Shown in pieces: positions 34,923 to 44,206 of a DNA stretch of 64,000 nt; positions within the stretch are counted from its first letter, which is position 1; every line of letters begins with the position of its first letter. The DNA is taken from assembly GCF_011601265.1 (NCBI RefSeq), contig NZ_JAAOLX010000005.1, positions 1 through 64,000 on the forward strand, read 5' to 3'. A program made the translations under genes and the position numbers. The DNA comes from Iodobacter violaceini. Lineage in GTDB: Bacteria > Pseudomonadota > Gammaproteobacteria > Burkholderiales > Chitinibacteraceae. The notes under the pieces are model-generated. The model was not told the origin of the DNA. It searched no databases and worked only from the letters and a program-made list of their open reading frames with translations.

Positions 34923-36025
34923 TACAGCCCCGCCCGCAAAGCCGCCAGCAATACTCCCAAGCGCTCACAATATGAAGGCATGGCATAGCGCGCGGCCCAT
35001 TTCTGCCCTGATGAATCTTTTGCCTGCGGGCTGAGCGCCAGACCCCGCATCAGCGCTTGTAATGCAGCACCATCATAAGGAGAAAAACGCGGCGAGCCCG
35101 GCGGGGCGATTTCATCCAGCGCCGAGCCTTCAGCCACAGCAACCGGCGCGCCCTGCGCAAGCGCCTCAATCACCGGCAGGCCAAAGCCTTCGGCAAGTGA
35201 TGGCTGCCAAAGACAAGCCGTATGGGCATAGAGCGCCAGTAATTGAGCTTCGCTCACCCCTGATACGCAGATCAGCCCATCCAGACCACGCAGGGCCAAA
35301 GGTAAATCTGCCTGGCTGCCGACCAAAACAAGTGCTGGCACCCTGCTGTGTTGCTGACGAACTGCCTGCCATGCGGCCACAAACCAGGGAATATTTTTTC
35401 GCGGCTCACGCGTGCCTACCACCAGCCAGTATTGCGCCGGAATGCCCACGGGTAAGCATGATGGCGCGGCAGGGCGTACCGCAGGCACCGCATTAGGCAG
35501 CACCGCAATTCTGGCCGCCGCCTGCGGAAACAATCTGGCCACTTCTGATGCGGTAAACCCTGAGGGTGTCCAGACTGCATCGGCCAGCGCCACCGAGCGA
35601 CTTATTCCAAAGCGATCAATCTGCCGGTACACCATCGCTTTTAAGCGGCTGCCATGATGGTTATCCATTGTCAGCTGAAACACATCATGCAGCAGCAAAA
35701 CATAACGGGTATCCGGCGGGGTTTGCCAAAAAGGCAGGCCGGTATTCGCCGTTGCGATATAAACATCCGGCTTATTGTCTTTAATCGCCTGCGGCAAAAA
35801 GCCAAGCTCAAACTTCACGCGCTCACGCGGGCGGTGCAGGCCATTAACGGGGCTTGCCGATGCAGGGCAATGCGCAATCTGGCGATGAGGATGCTCCAGA
35901 GGCGCGGCAGTAAAGCGCTGCACTTCGCCAAAAGTTTGCAATGCCTGCTCCAGCGCCAGCACCTGCCGGGCAATCCCCGAATAAGGCGCAGCCGTTACCG
36001 GGCGATAATCAATTCCGATCCGCAT
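34922..36025 (-). CDS. Glycosyltransferase family 4 (EPS operon)
   Basis: A 367-aa GT-B enzyme. It begins MRIGIDYRPVTAAPYSGIAR, and the donor-binding motif is PSLAEGFGLPVIEALAQGAPV (E-x7-E). VVGTREPRKNIPWFVAAW is the phosphate-binding segment of mannosyl/glucosyltransferases. Cytosolic or membrane-peripheral. It overlaps the preceding glycosyltransferase gene by 17 bases. The sugar donor is not readable from sequence. Confidence 0.88.
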   Translation of the reverse strand: MRIGIDYRPVTAAPYSGIARQVLALEQALQTFGEVQRFTAAPLEHPHRQIAHCPASASPVNGLHRPRERVKFELGFLPQAIKDNKPDVYIATANTGLPFWQTPPDTRYVLLLHDVFQLTMDNHHGSRLKAMVYRQIDRFGISRSVALADAVWTPSGFTASEVARLFPQAAARIAVLPNAVPAVRPAAPSCLPVGIPAQYWLVVGTREPRKNIPWFVAAWQAVRQQHSRVPALVLVGSQADLPLALRGLDGLICVSGVSEAQLLALYAHTACLWQPSLAEGFGLPVIEALAQGAPVAVAEGSALDEIAPPGSPRFSPYDGAALQALMRGLALSPQAKDSSGQKWAARYAMPSYCERLGVLLAALRAGL

Positions 36026-37277
36026 GTTTTACTTTTTGGTAGAGGGTTTCAAGTTGGCTGGCACTGATTTGCCAATCATTATTCTGACAAGCATAAAGAC
36101 GGCCTGCCTCGGCCATTTCACGGGCGGCCTCGCCCTGATTTAATAGCCGGATCACAGCCAAAGCCAGCTCAGCCGCCGTCTGCCCTGCCCAATAATGTTG
36201 CCCTGGCTGCAGCGCCAGCCCAGAAACACCCTGTGGCGTACTCACCAGAGGCAGCCCGGCAGCCAGCGCTTCCAGCACCTTCAGTTTTGATCCGCCCCCT
36301 TCACGCAGTGGCGCTAAAAAAAGCGCTGATTTTTGCTGCTCCAGCGTTAAATCAGGCACAAAGCCACACCATTCGATTCTTGAATCCGGCCAGCGGGTGC
36401 GCCAGGCATCCGGCATGGCGTAGCCGCAAATAACAAAACGCGCATCGGGTAGTGCCGCCCATACTTCGGGCATAATTTCATCCAGGCTCCAGGCCACGGC
36501 ATCCCGGTTGGGTGGATATTCAAAGTTGCCAATAAATAATATTCGCTGGCTGTTTAAATCAGGCCATACATGGGCAAATGCCGCGGTATCCACGCCATTG
36601 ATCACCACATCCACCGCCCGCTGGCTGATTTCTGCGAGCCGCTGTGCGTCTTCTGCCGTTACCGCCGCAACACAGCAAGCTGCGCTCAGCACCCGTTTTT
36701 CCCAAAGCCGGTAACGCCACTGATCAAAGCAGATAAAGGGCCGCATCCAGACGGGCATTTGCTGATAAGTCGCCGCCCCAAGCGACGATTCCACATTGTG
36801 CTCAGTCAGTAAAAACGGCTGTTTTCTGGCTTGCAGCTGGCGTAAAAACGGCTGCATCCCATAGCTGTGCTCTATCTGAACCACATCCCAGCTTCCCTCT
36901 GACAGCGCAGCAAACACGCGCTCCAGCCTGGGGGAAAAGCCATTCACACTGGCAAGTAAGGGACAGGGGGCAAATGCTGCCGCAGCCAGGGTAAGCGGAT
37001 GCGTTAAAGGCCTGCGGGGCAGAACAATTAAGCGATCAACAATGCGCTCAATCTGAGCCTTCACCTCAGGCGTAAGCTGCTCTTTACTTTGCACCAGCAG
37101 GGTAATGCGGTGCCCGCGATTAGCCAGCGCACGCAATAAATGATACTGGCGCAGCTTGCCGCCGCTGGTGGTGGGCCATGGTAAATATGGCAGCGTCCAG
37201 AGAATATTTAATGAGCAATGCGGTGAAGCCAGCAAAGCAGCGGTCAGACTGTCGGATGAAGAAGCCATCAGCGCCAT
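36009..37277 (-). CDS. Glycosyltransferase family 4 (EPS operon)
   Basis: A 422-aa GT-B enzyme. The acceptor-side start is WTLPYLPWPTTSGGKLRQYHLL, with VQIEHSYGMQPFLRQL and LLTEHNVES in the first half. The donor site is FLAPLREGGGSKLKVLEALAAGLPLV. It resembles PslH/sugar transferases of the WcaI type with 'TSGGKLR'. It overlaps both neighbours (17 and 10 bases), showing coupled translation. Donor unknown. Confidence 0.87.
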   Translation of the reverse strand: MALMASSSDSLTAALLASPHCSLNILWTLPYLPWPTTSGGKLRQYHLLRALANRGHRITLLVQSKEQLTPEVKAQIERIVDRLIVLPRRPLTHPLTLAAAAFAPCPLLASVNGFSPRLERVFAALSEGSWDVVQIEHSYGMQPFLRQLQARKQPFLLTEHNVESSLGAATYQQMPVWMRPFICFDQWRYRLWEKRVLSAACCVAAVTAEDAQRLAEISQRAVDVVINGVDTAAFAHVWPDLNSQRILFIGNFEYPPNRDAVAWSLDEIMPEVWAALPDARFVICGYAMPDAWRTRWPDSRIEWCGFVPDLTLEQQKSALFLAPLREGGGSKLKVLEALAAGLPLVSTPQGVSGLALQPGQHYWAGQTAAELALAVIRLLNQGEAAREMAEAGRLYACQNNDWQISASQLETLYQKVKHADRN

Positions 37278-38557
37278 TCCAGAATTTGCAGTTGACGCGT
37301 CACCGCAAGGGTTGAAGACTTCAGAGGGGTTTTAAGCCCGCTTAAAGGCTGATGCAGCGTGATCTCACCCGATATAGCCAGCTCCAGCTTGCCGGGCTGA
37401 TTTGCCCAGAACATCCAGAGATGCGTGCCATCAGGCTTTTTCCAGGCCACGCTATAAAGGCCATCCAGCGTCGCTTTGTAAACAGGGGAATCGTCGGGTA
37501 AAAGCCTGGGGCCGGTGATATTTAAAAAACGCGCCAGAGCCGTATATGCAGGCTTGGGTTTACCCTGCAGATTTAAAAGCCCGTAGCTTCGGTCCCGAAC
37601 CCCGGCCCGGCTGTCCAGATCAGACAAAGCAAATAAAAAAATGCGATCAAAATCAGCCACACTCATCAGCACCAGGCGGCGCAAGAGATAATCCGCCTGC
37701 CCCGCCTCGCCAATAATATTTTGCTCTTCCTCAGGCCCGGCATAGCTGGACCAGCCCCACTCCGTTGCCCAGATTCCCGGTACTTTCATGGTGCGTAAAC
37801 GCTGGTTTATTTCTTTTGTGCGCAAAATAAAATCCCGCGCTTTAACTTCATCGCCTTCCGGCGCCTGGCTATAGGGGTGATAAGCGACAACGGCCCCTAA
37901 GCCTAAAGCCCCCATTTTGCCCAGCTCTTCCAGCATCAGCCCTTTCCTGACCGGCATCTGGCTGTAATACGCCATCCCTGCCATCACCACGGGTTTGCCA
38001 GGTGCCACCTGCTTTAATACCCGCACAGAAGACTGTAACAGCCTGCCGTAATCGGCCGCATTTTCTGCGGGCTGCCAAAAACTTGGTAAATTAGGCTCGT
38101 TCCAAATCTGCCATGCATCTACCGATGGATAGCGGTGCGCCAGCATCCCCATACGCTTGGCAAAGACTTCATTGTCTTTTGGCGGATACTGGTCTTTATT
38201 ACTGGCCGAAGCAGGCGCACTGCTGGCAAAGGGCGCGGAGCCCACTAAGTAAAAAACAGATTTAAGCTGCTTCTCTTTTAATGCATCAACCACATGATCG
38301 ATAGGCTTGAATAAGTATTCATTCTCTTTGGCTTCATGCCTGTCCCAGTGCAAATCGACGCGGGTCCACTCCAGCCCCAAATCACGTAAGCGATCCATTT
38401 GCTGCGCCGCCTGCTGCGGGCTGAACCATAAAAAATGTGCATTAACCCCTAAAAAGTCACGCCAGACCAGGGGTTTTGAGGCCACCAGCTTTGTCTCTGC
38501 CCCAAAAGCCGGGCCAGCAAGTAAGGCCGCAAACAAGCAGCAATTAATGAAGCGCAT
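37268..38557 (-). CDS. Exported PslG-like glycoside hydrolase (GH39/clan A)
   Basis: A 429-aa protein with signal peptide (1-20). The (beta/alpha)8 barrel carries a clan-A pair: acid/base Glu154 in WQIWNEPN and nucleophile Glu266 in WATEWGWSS, with HFLWFSPQ near the start. A C-terminal beta-sandwich (about 340-429) follows. PslG of Pseudomonas has the same plan, is encoded in the psl operon and cuts the polymer during biosynthesis. Here it likely trims or edits the product in the periplasm (inference). It overlaps both neighbouring genes. Confidence 0.85.
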   Translation of the reverse strand: MRFINCCLFAALLAGPAFGAETKLVASKPLVWRDFLGVNAHFLWFSPQQAAQQMDRLRDLGLEWTRVDLHWDRHEAKENEYLFKPIDHVVDALKEKQLKSVFYLVGSAPFASSAPASASNKDQYPPKDNEVFAKRMGMLAHRYPSVDAWQIWNEPNLPSFWQPAENAADYGRLLQSSVRVLKQVAPGKPVVMAGMAYYSQMPVRKGLMLEELGKMGALGLGAVVAYHPYSQAPEGDEVKARDFILRTKEINQRLRTMKVPGIWATEWGWSSYAGPEEEQNIIGEAGQADYLLRRLVLMSVADFDRIFLFALSDLDSRAGVRDRSYGLLNLQGKPKPAYTALARFLNITGPRLLPDDSPVYKATLDGLYSVAWKKPDGTHLWMFWANQPGKLELAISGEITLHQPLSGLKTPLKSSTLAVTRQLQILEWR

Positions 38558-39743
38558 TGGGTTTACCCTGAATCAGGCTTGCAAATAGTTTTCTGAATTG
38601 CTTTGCAATATTAGGCCAGCGGCGCGCCATGCCCAGCGCCTCAGCGCCCTTGCCTCTTTCCTGCAACAAAGCAGGCTGATCCAATAGTTGCAAGAGCTGT
38701 GCCGCCAAAGCAGCCTGATTGCCCTGAGGATAAACAGCCCCGTTACCAAAAGAGACTTCTTCAGCAAAGGCGCGCGCATCAGAGCTGATAACACTGCGCC
38801 CACAAGCCGCCGCCCAGGATAACACGCCGCTTGTGCCACGCATCTGCCCCAGAAAAGTCAGCTTTTTTGATTCCTGGTAAGGCAAAATCAAGACATGGTG
38901 CGCTTGAATTAAGGGAACGATTTCTGCTGTTGGCACATCAGGCTGCCAGCGCACCATATGCGCTGGTAATCCGGCCGCTTTTAACCGCGTTTTTAATTCA
39001 TCCAGATAAGAAGACCCATTTGCAAAAGTCATTTCAGGCGCAGTGCCCCCGGCAAGAGTCAGCTCCAGCCTGGCCTCAGGGCGCTTGGCAATAAGTATGG
39101 CCAGCGCGGCGATTAAATCTTCAATGCCTTTCCCCCGATAAATAAACCCGAAATACAGCAGTTTTAAAGCGCCTTTCGCAGGCAAAGGCGGCAAGGGCCA
39201 TGCAGGCACAATCTGATTACCATGAGCAATTTTCAGCACCTTGCCTTCAGGCAAACGCATTCTTTGCGCTAAACAACGCGCACCCAAATCAGTGAGTGTA
39301 ATTAAGGATGCTAACTTTGCAGCAAGGCGGCGCTCGCGCGCCAGCGTCCACGGATCACATAAAAGAACCAGCATCTGATAAGCACGACGCGGCAGATGCT
39401 TACTCAGGGCATTGGGCCAGCCAGGCGGTCGCCAGATTAAGCGCTCCGGATCATGCACCGTTGCACTTAAAGGCAATAGCGGGTGATGCCGGGCCAGCCA
39501 TTCCAGCGCTAAAAACTCACCATTTCGCCCGCCACCCAGCTCGGCGTGGACTAAATCCACATCCCGCCAGTTTATTTTTTTCATTTGCAAATCAACTAGC
39601 TGAGCCGTGTGCCCGAGGCGTTTATTTTTAAATGGCAAACTCATCTCTAAGCCTTCCTGGCTTAAAGCGTTTTGGAATGCATCGGCATAATCTGCAATCC
39701 CACTTTGCTCTGGCGGCAAGGGGGCAATCAGAGCTATTCGCAT
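38544..39743 (-). CDS. Glycosyltransferase family 4 (EPS operon)
   Basis: A 399-aa GT-B enzyme starting RIALIAPLPPEQSGIADYAD, a common opening of sugar transferases with N-terminal acceptor domain. LKLLYFGFIYRGKGIEDLI is the donor phosphate-binding turn. The usual E-x7-E region is altered: MRGTSGVLSWAAACGRSVISSD has no first Glu, so the enzyme belongs to a variant subgroup. It overlaps the hydrolase gene by 14 bases. Confidence 0.82.
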   Translation of the reverse strand: MRIALIAPLPPEQSGIADYADAFQNALSQEGLEMSLPFKNKRLGHTAQLVDLQMKKINWRDVDLVHAELGGGRNGEFLALEWLARHHPLLPLSATVHDPERLIWRPPGWPNALSKHLPRRAYQMLVLLCDPWTLARERRLAAKLASLITLTDLGARCLAQRMRLPEGKVLKIAHGNQIVPAWPLPPLPAKGALKLLYFGFIYRGKGIEDLIAALAILIAKRPEARLELTLAGGTAPEMTFANGSSYLDELKTRLKAAGLPAHMVRWQPDVPTAEIVPLIQAHHVLILPYQESKKLTFLGQMRGTSGVLSWAAACGRSVISSDARAFAEEVSFGNGAVYPQGNQAALAAQLLQLLDQPALLQERGKGAEALGMARRWPNIAKQFRKLFASLIQGKPNALH

Positions 39744-39752
39744 AAAGCCCTC

Positions 39753-41732
39753 TTAACGAGAAATGCGGCTGAGTAATCCGGAAGAAATCTCAAACTGCCG
39801 GCGATTAATAATAATGCCGTCTACTTTTTTAAATGCCGTATTCAAAATAGACAGGGTGTTTTCAACCACAGGCACGGTAGATTGCCTTGCCTCAACCACC
39901 AGTAAAATTATATCGGCCTGTTTAAGCCGCACAAAAGCCGCCTGATTACTTAATAAAGCCGATGCATCAATCAAAACAATCTCACCAGGGCAGGCACATT
40001 CATCATCTGCAAGGCGATTTGGAATACCCCGCTCGCTCAGAATGCGCTGAAACTGGCCGATCAGATAACCCACCCCTTCCCCGTGCCGGGAAGACGTGAT
40101 TCCAATATTCAGTCCTTTTTCTTTCAGTACAGCTAAGGGCAGCTGGCTGTACAGCCGGTAAATACTTGCTTCAAAAGAGGCGGATAAAGCAGCGGAAGCG
40201 CCTGCTTTCTGCTCCATCACCGTAGTCCATAATGGCACGCCAAAATGATGTTTTACCCTGCCGCCATCATGAATACGCTGATCTGATAAATAACAGATAT
40301 AAATAACAAATAAACCCACCGCACAACCCGCTGGCAACGCCATTAAAAGCATCATTAAGCTTTTAGGAAAAACCCGGGCGGATGAAAAAGTAGCTTGTTC
40401 AATTACGGCAATATTACTAATCCGGCTATTATCTAATGCTCTGTCAATACGTGCTTTTTCAAGGCTGTCGATATAAAGCCGGTAATTTTTCTCTGCCACA
40501 GATAAATCACGCTCTAAATCTGATAAGGCCGGGTCTATAGATAAAATCCGCTGTCTTTCATTTTTAAGCTTAGCCAACTCGCCGTCATAAGCAATCATTT
40601 GCGCTTTTAATTCGCTCACCCGCGTATCACGCTCCAATGCGGAGCGCTTGAGCATGGTGACTAATTCATTAGGAACCCGATTTTCGGATCGCTGAATCGT
40701 TTCTTTTTCTTCGGCAATACGCTCTTTAAGCGCGCTGATGCTGCGATTAAGCTCCAGAATCGGAGGAGCCTGATCCTGATAATTTTTTAATTTATCCAGG
40801 CGCTCTATCATCAGGCCACTTAATTTAAGTTTTAAATCCTGCTGAGTGGGGTTTAAACTTAATTCACGCTCTTTACTCACCTCCTGCGGTAAATCACCCG
40901 CATTACGGCCCGCACTCAGAATACCGCTTGCCAGCCCCTGCTGCTGGGCATAGGCCTCTGCCCGCTGCGCAGCAACCTTATTAATACGATCACTCAGGCT
41001 TTCCAGCTTTTCCTTGCTGCTCATGCCATCAATATCTTTTAATTTTTCTGCAATTTTTGCCTTATTCGCCGCAATTTGCCCGGCAATACGCTGGCTTTCC
41101 CGCTCATAAAAACCGTAAAGGCTGTCATTAGCCAGTTTTTTTCCACGCTCTGTCTGATAAACCTCTATCCATTTATTGACTACCCGCTGCGCAATCAGCG
41201 GATCATCCCAGGTAATGCTGATTTCCATCACCGAAGAGCCCGCTTCATGCGTAACCACAAATTGTTTTTCTAATTTACTGGCTAAACGATCCAAAGGCGT
41301 TTGCGCCTCTGATAGCCCGATAAAAACTAAAACAGAGCGCACACCATCAAGAATGCCGGTCACACCTTTTTTGATATAAAACTTAATCAGCTTCCAGCCG
41401 TTTTTTTCAGAATAATCACTGACTTCATTTAAATAATATTCAGCCACCTGCCGGATAACCGGCCGGCCGGTGAGCATTTTTTCTTCATCAAGAACAGGAT
41501 CACGCTGCGTGCCTGGGGCGGGCATGGTTTGCCTGTCGCTGTACTCAATAGGCACCGTACTCATTACCCTGCCAGGCTTTACAAGCAATCTGGATTCCGA
41601 AACATAGCGTGAAGGTAAAAGAAAAGCCCCCAGTACAATTAAAATAACCGTTGCAATCAGCGCCCAGCGAAACTCTCTTTTAAAAATAAAGAAAAGCCGG
41701 AGAATATCCCGGAATGTGCGAATTTCTATCAT
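39753..41732 (-). CDS. Wzc-like polysaccharide copolymerase with degenerate ATPase domain
   Basis: A 659-aa inner-membrane protein. Wzz/PCP domain with helices at about 20-40 and 455-480, a long periplasmic coiled coil (about 200-440, with GNVR-type end SDLERDLSVAEKNYRLY), then a cytosolic CpsD-like domain. In that domain the P-loop place reads TSSRHGEGVGY (546-556): the Lys-Ser/Thr needed for ATP is gone. The Walker B-like EIVLIDASALL remains, and there is no C-terminal tyrosine cluster. It probably sets chain length but cannot be an active tyrosine kinase. It overlaps the wza-like gene by four bases. Confidence 0.88.
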   Translation of the reverse strand: MIEIRTFRDILRLFFIFKREFRWALIATVILIVLGAFLLPSRYVSESRLLVKPGRVMSTVPIEYSDRQTMPAPGTQRDPVLDEEKMLTGRPVIRQVAEYYLNEVSDYSEKNGWKLIKFYIKKGVTGILDGVRSVLVFIGLSEAQTPLDRLASKLEKQFVVTHEAGSSVMEISITWDDPLIAQRVVNKWIEVYQTERGKKLANDSLYGFYERESQRIAGQIAANKAKIAEKLKDIDGMSSKEKLESLSDRINKVAAQRAEAYAQQQGLASGILSAGRNAGDLPQEVSKERELSLNPTQQDLKLKLSGLMIERLDKLKNYQDQAPPILELNRSISALKERIAEEKETIQRSENRVPNELVTMLKRSALERDTRVSELKAQMIAYDGELAKLKNERQRILSIDPALSDLERDLSVAEKNYRLYIDSLEKARIDRALDNSRISNIAVIEQATFSSARVFPKSLMMLLMALPAGCAVGLFVIYICYLSDQRIHDGGRVKHHFGVPLWTTVMEQKAGASAALSASFEASIYRLYSQLPLAVLKEKGLNIGITSSRHGEGVGYLIGQFQRILSERGIPNRLADDECACPGEIVLIDASALLSNQAAFVRLKQADIILLVVEARQSTVPVVENTLSILNTAFKKVDGIIINRRQFEISSGLLSRISR

Positions 41733-42502
41733 GGCAAAGTCACTGTGGTGGATGAGCCCGTGGTTTTATTCAAATCGTAACTAAACCCAATCCCAATCCC
41801 CTTGGAAAAAGGAATTAACTGATTGAAATATAAATCCACGCCCTCAATCGCATTGCCAAGTGCAGATTTAGGCACAAAGACAATATCCCCTCTTTGCAGC
41901 ATCACGCCACGGTGCTGGGACTTAGCCTGTAAAAACTGGCTGAAATCAGTGAAATAAACCTGGTAAAGCCCCGCAGCATCCATCCTGAGTAAAGCAATAT
42001 GCTCACTGTCTGCGGTGGGTAATACACCGCCTGCGCCAATAATGGCCTGCTCAATACTCGCGGCTGCAGTTAATTCAAAAGCAGAAGGATTACGCACTGC
42101 TCCGCCAACAAAGACACGATTTCCCGGAGCAATCGCGATATTCACGGTGACTTTCGGGTAGCGATAAATTGCAGCCAGTTTTTCACTGATCTCTGTAGCC
42201 ACTTCTTCAGGGCTGCGCTGTGCGGCTTGAACTAAGCCCACAAAAGGATAAGAAAAAGAGCCATCCGGCCGGACAAAAAATAAAACCATTTCATCTTTTT
42301 CAGCAGGCGTTTGTGCATCCCTCACAATTCTGAGGGTATCCCCATTCATAATTCGGGTCATTGGCGCAGGTAATTGGCTGATGTTATGCAACTCAATCCT
42401 GCGCTCGTCCAGCACACTTTGCTCAGGCAACAGCAAGCTGCCGGGTGTGGAACAAGCGCTCAGGCAAAATATAAGCAGGCAGAGTACGGCGCTATTTTTC
42501 AT
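41729..42502 (-). CDS. Wza-like polysaccharide export lipoprotein
   Basis: A 257-aa outer-membrane protein. Lipobox LSAC puts the lipidated Cys at residue 17. Poly_export domain at about 50-130 (ITRIMNGD-like start, SYPFVGLVQAAQRSPEEVA, YRYPKVTVNIA) followed by an SLBB domain (VFVGGAVRNPSAFELTAA). It is shorter than E. coli Wza (379 aa), as in many betaproteobacterial EPS clusters. It forms the exit channel with the Wzc-like protein. Confidence 0.9.
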   Translation of the reverse strand: MKNSAVLCLLIFCLSACSTPGSLLLPEQSVLDERRIELHNISQLPAPMTRIMNGDTLRIVRDAQTPAEKDEMVLFFVRPDGSFSYPFVGLVQAAQRSPEEVATEISEKLAAIYRYPKVTVNIAIAPGNRVFVGGAVRNPSAFELTAAASIEQAIIGAGGVLPTADSEHIALLRMDAAGLYQVYFTDFSQFLQAKSQHRGVMLQRGDIVFVPKSALGNAIEGVDLYFNQLIPFSKGIGIGFSYDLNKTTGSSTTVTLP

Positions 42503-42508
42503 CGCTCG

Positions 42509-43423
42509 TTATTTCCAGTAAGCCGCAAACATGCCAATGTGGCGTTTTACAAAACGGGGCAGATATTTTTCCAGATGCCCTAAGCGATACCCCGCCAGCT
42601 TGCACACCACACGGAGCATCACTTCAGGATGGCGCCAGCGCTGACCGGCACGGGATAAAGCCTGCAGCTCTGAAGCAAGAAAACGCCGCCCTTCACTGCC
42701 CGCTTTGCCAAACAGATCGCCTATCCATGATTCGCGGCCATAAAAAACGCCAATATCAAAATAGCGCCGAAATTCCTGCAATAAGGTGTAGTGGTGGGAA
42801 TGGAAGACCTCGGCAGAGGCCTCATAACGAATACACCAATTCTGTAATAGCATTTTCCCCGCCACATAAGCGTCTTCGGTGCCAATAATGTCTGCAGGAA
42901 AGCCACCAACGGCATCCAGCGCCGTATTGCGGTATGCGGCAAAGGCATCTGAACTAAAACACGTTTTAATCCCTAATTCTGGCGCATCACTAAAGCGCTT
43001 GGTCCGGCTTTGCTCCGGATAATTAAAGCTGCGGGAATGCCCCTCCAAAACACCCGCGCCTGAGCGGGGCAATTGGCGGCCATATGCTGCGGCAATGGAG
43101 TCATTGGCCAGAATGGCATCCCGCAAATTTTGCAATGCCTGCGGATTAGCCGGTATAGCATCCTGGGTCATGTAAATAACAATATCGGCTTTAATTTGCT
43201 GACGCGCCCATTCACGTGTGCCGCCGTGATTAAAATATTTTGCATCAATTATTTTTACCATAGCGCCCGCAGCAGCAAACCTGGCCACCGAATCATCAGA
43301 AGATTCACTATCAACAACCAGCCACTCATCCACTTTTAGTGTTTGCTCAGCCAGTGCAGGTAATAACTGATCCAAATAAGGCCCGGCATTACGAACAGGC
43401 AAAATAAGCGCGGTACGAACCAT
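42509..43423 (-). CDS. Family 2 glycosyltransferase, rhamnosyltransferase-like
   Basis: A 304-aa GT-A enzyme. It opens with ALILPVRNAGPYLDQLLPAL, has the first acidic motif VVDSESSDDSV, NHGGTREWA, and YMTQDAIP (DxD-like), then a GTEDAYVAGKML segment typical of WbbL/RfbF-type rhamnosyltransferases. First gene of the EPS operon, 6 nt before the wza-like gene. It may add an early sugar to the lipid carrier, but it is not a sugar-1-phosphate transferase. Confidence 0.87.
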   Translation of the reverse strand: MVRTALILPVRNAGPYLDQLLPALAEQTLKVDEWLVVDSESSDDSVARFAAAGAMVKIIDAKYFNHGGTREWARQQIKADIVIYMTQDAIPANPQALQNLRDAILANDSIAAAYGRQLPRSGAGVLEGHSRSFNYPEQSRTKRFSDAPELGIKTCFSSDAFAAYRNTALDAVGGFPADIIGTEDAYVAGKMLLQNWCIRYEASAEVFHSHHYTLLQEFRRYFDIGVFYGRESWIGDLFGKAGSEGRRFLASELQALSRAGQRWRHPEVMLRVVCKLAGYRLGHLEKYLPRFVKRHIGMFAAYWK

Positions 43424-43901
43424 GACATTTATTCCCGCATATTAGACACAAAAAAACATGACGCTATCCTTTACTCCGCACCAATTCATTTAAATAAAAT
43501 CAATCCAAAGCAAACAATTATTTAATATTCAAACAGCCAATTAAAGCAATTAAATATATGACCGCTAATGTAGCAAAAAGCCCATAAACTAAAAAATTAA
43601 AAATTACCCTGTACACGCTGCAAAAAACAAAAAACAAAAACCTGTGCTTGCTTGAAAAACTTAGGAACAATTAATCAGCAATACCAGTAAAATCATAAAT
43701 AATCATTTGCTGATATTTAAAAACAAGCCGGACAATGAAAAACCAGAATAAAAAAATGAATTGACTTTAAACACGCACAAAATCAATGTGATATTAATCA
43801 CACAAAATAATCAAAAAACACAATAAAAATTCATACGTCATTAAAATGAATTTAATTAACAAATACCAATTTAAATTTTTCACCACATAAACAACGCACA
43901 C
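43424..43901. other. AT-rich leader/promoter region of the EPS operon
   Basis: About 480 bases with many A- and T-runs and no credible gene on either strand, far more AT-rich than the flanking genes. No JUMPstart/ops element was found. It is the obvious place for the EPS promoter and for binding of H-NS/MvaT-type or c-di-GMP-responsive regulators (inference). Confidence 0.5.
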
Positions 43902-43940
43902 AAAAATAGCGATATAGCCTGAGCTATATCGCTAAAAAAT
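43902..43940 (-). terminator. Strong hairpin terminator, minus strand
   Basis: A perfect 12-bp stem TAGCGATATAGC/GCTATATCGCTA with a CTGA loop (43907-43934). On the minus strand it is followed by TTTTT, so it ends leftward transcripts, that is, those of the EamA gene 270 nt upstream, and insulates the EPS promoter. Confidence 0.8.
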
Positions 43941-44206
43941 CTATAAAACACTAACGAATGCCCCTTATTGGCGGCATGGCAATCAAAAAAATATTAATCG
44001 CCCCGGCAGCAAGATGCAAAAGACACACATTTAGTGCTTAAAAAATATTTTTTACAGTAAATGCAGCACTGGAGTACCTGGCAGCCCATGAGTACCCTGC
44101 TCCTGCTCACCCTGTAACAGATCACTAAAGCAGATTTCTGCGCCAGCAAGCCCACCTCAGGCTGCTGACGTTTGATTCAGGATAAGGCTGTGCCGGATTA
44201 CAGATA
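43941..44206. other. Non-coding stretch downstream of the EamA gene
   Basis: The 3' region of the EamA transcript before its terminator. Short minus-strand frames overlapping the EamA gene end here but show no family pattern. The sequence is moderately AT-rich and I see no repeat or RNA motif. Confidence 0.4.

Noticed and set aside
43424-43906. JUMPstart/ops (RfaH) element before the EPS operon
   Set aside because: The nearest match, TAGCGGTCA on the minus strand, lacks the GGCGGTAG core.
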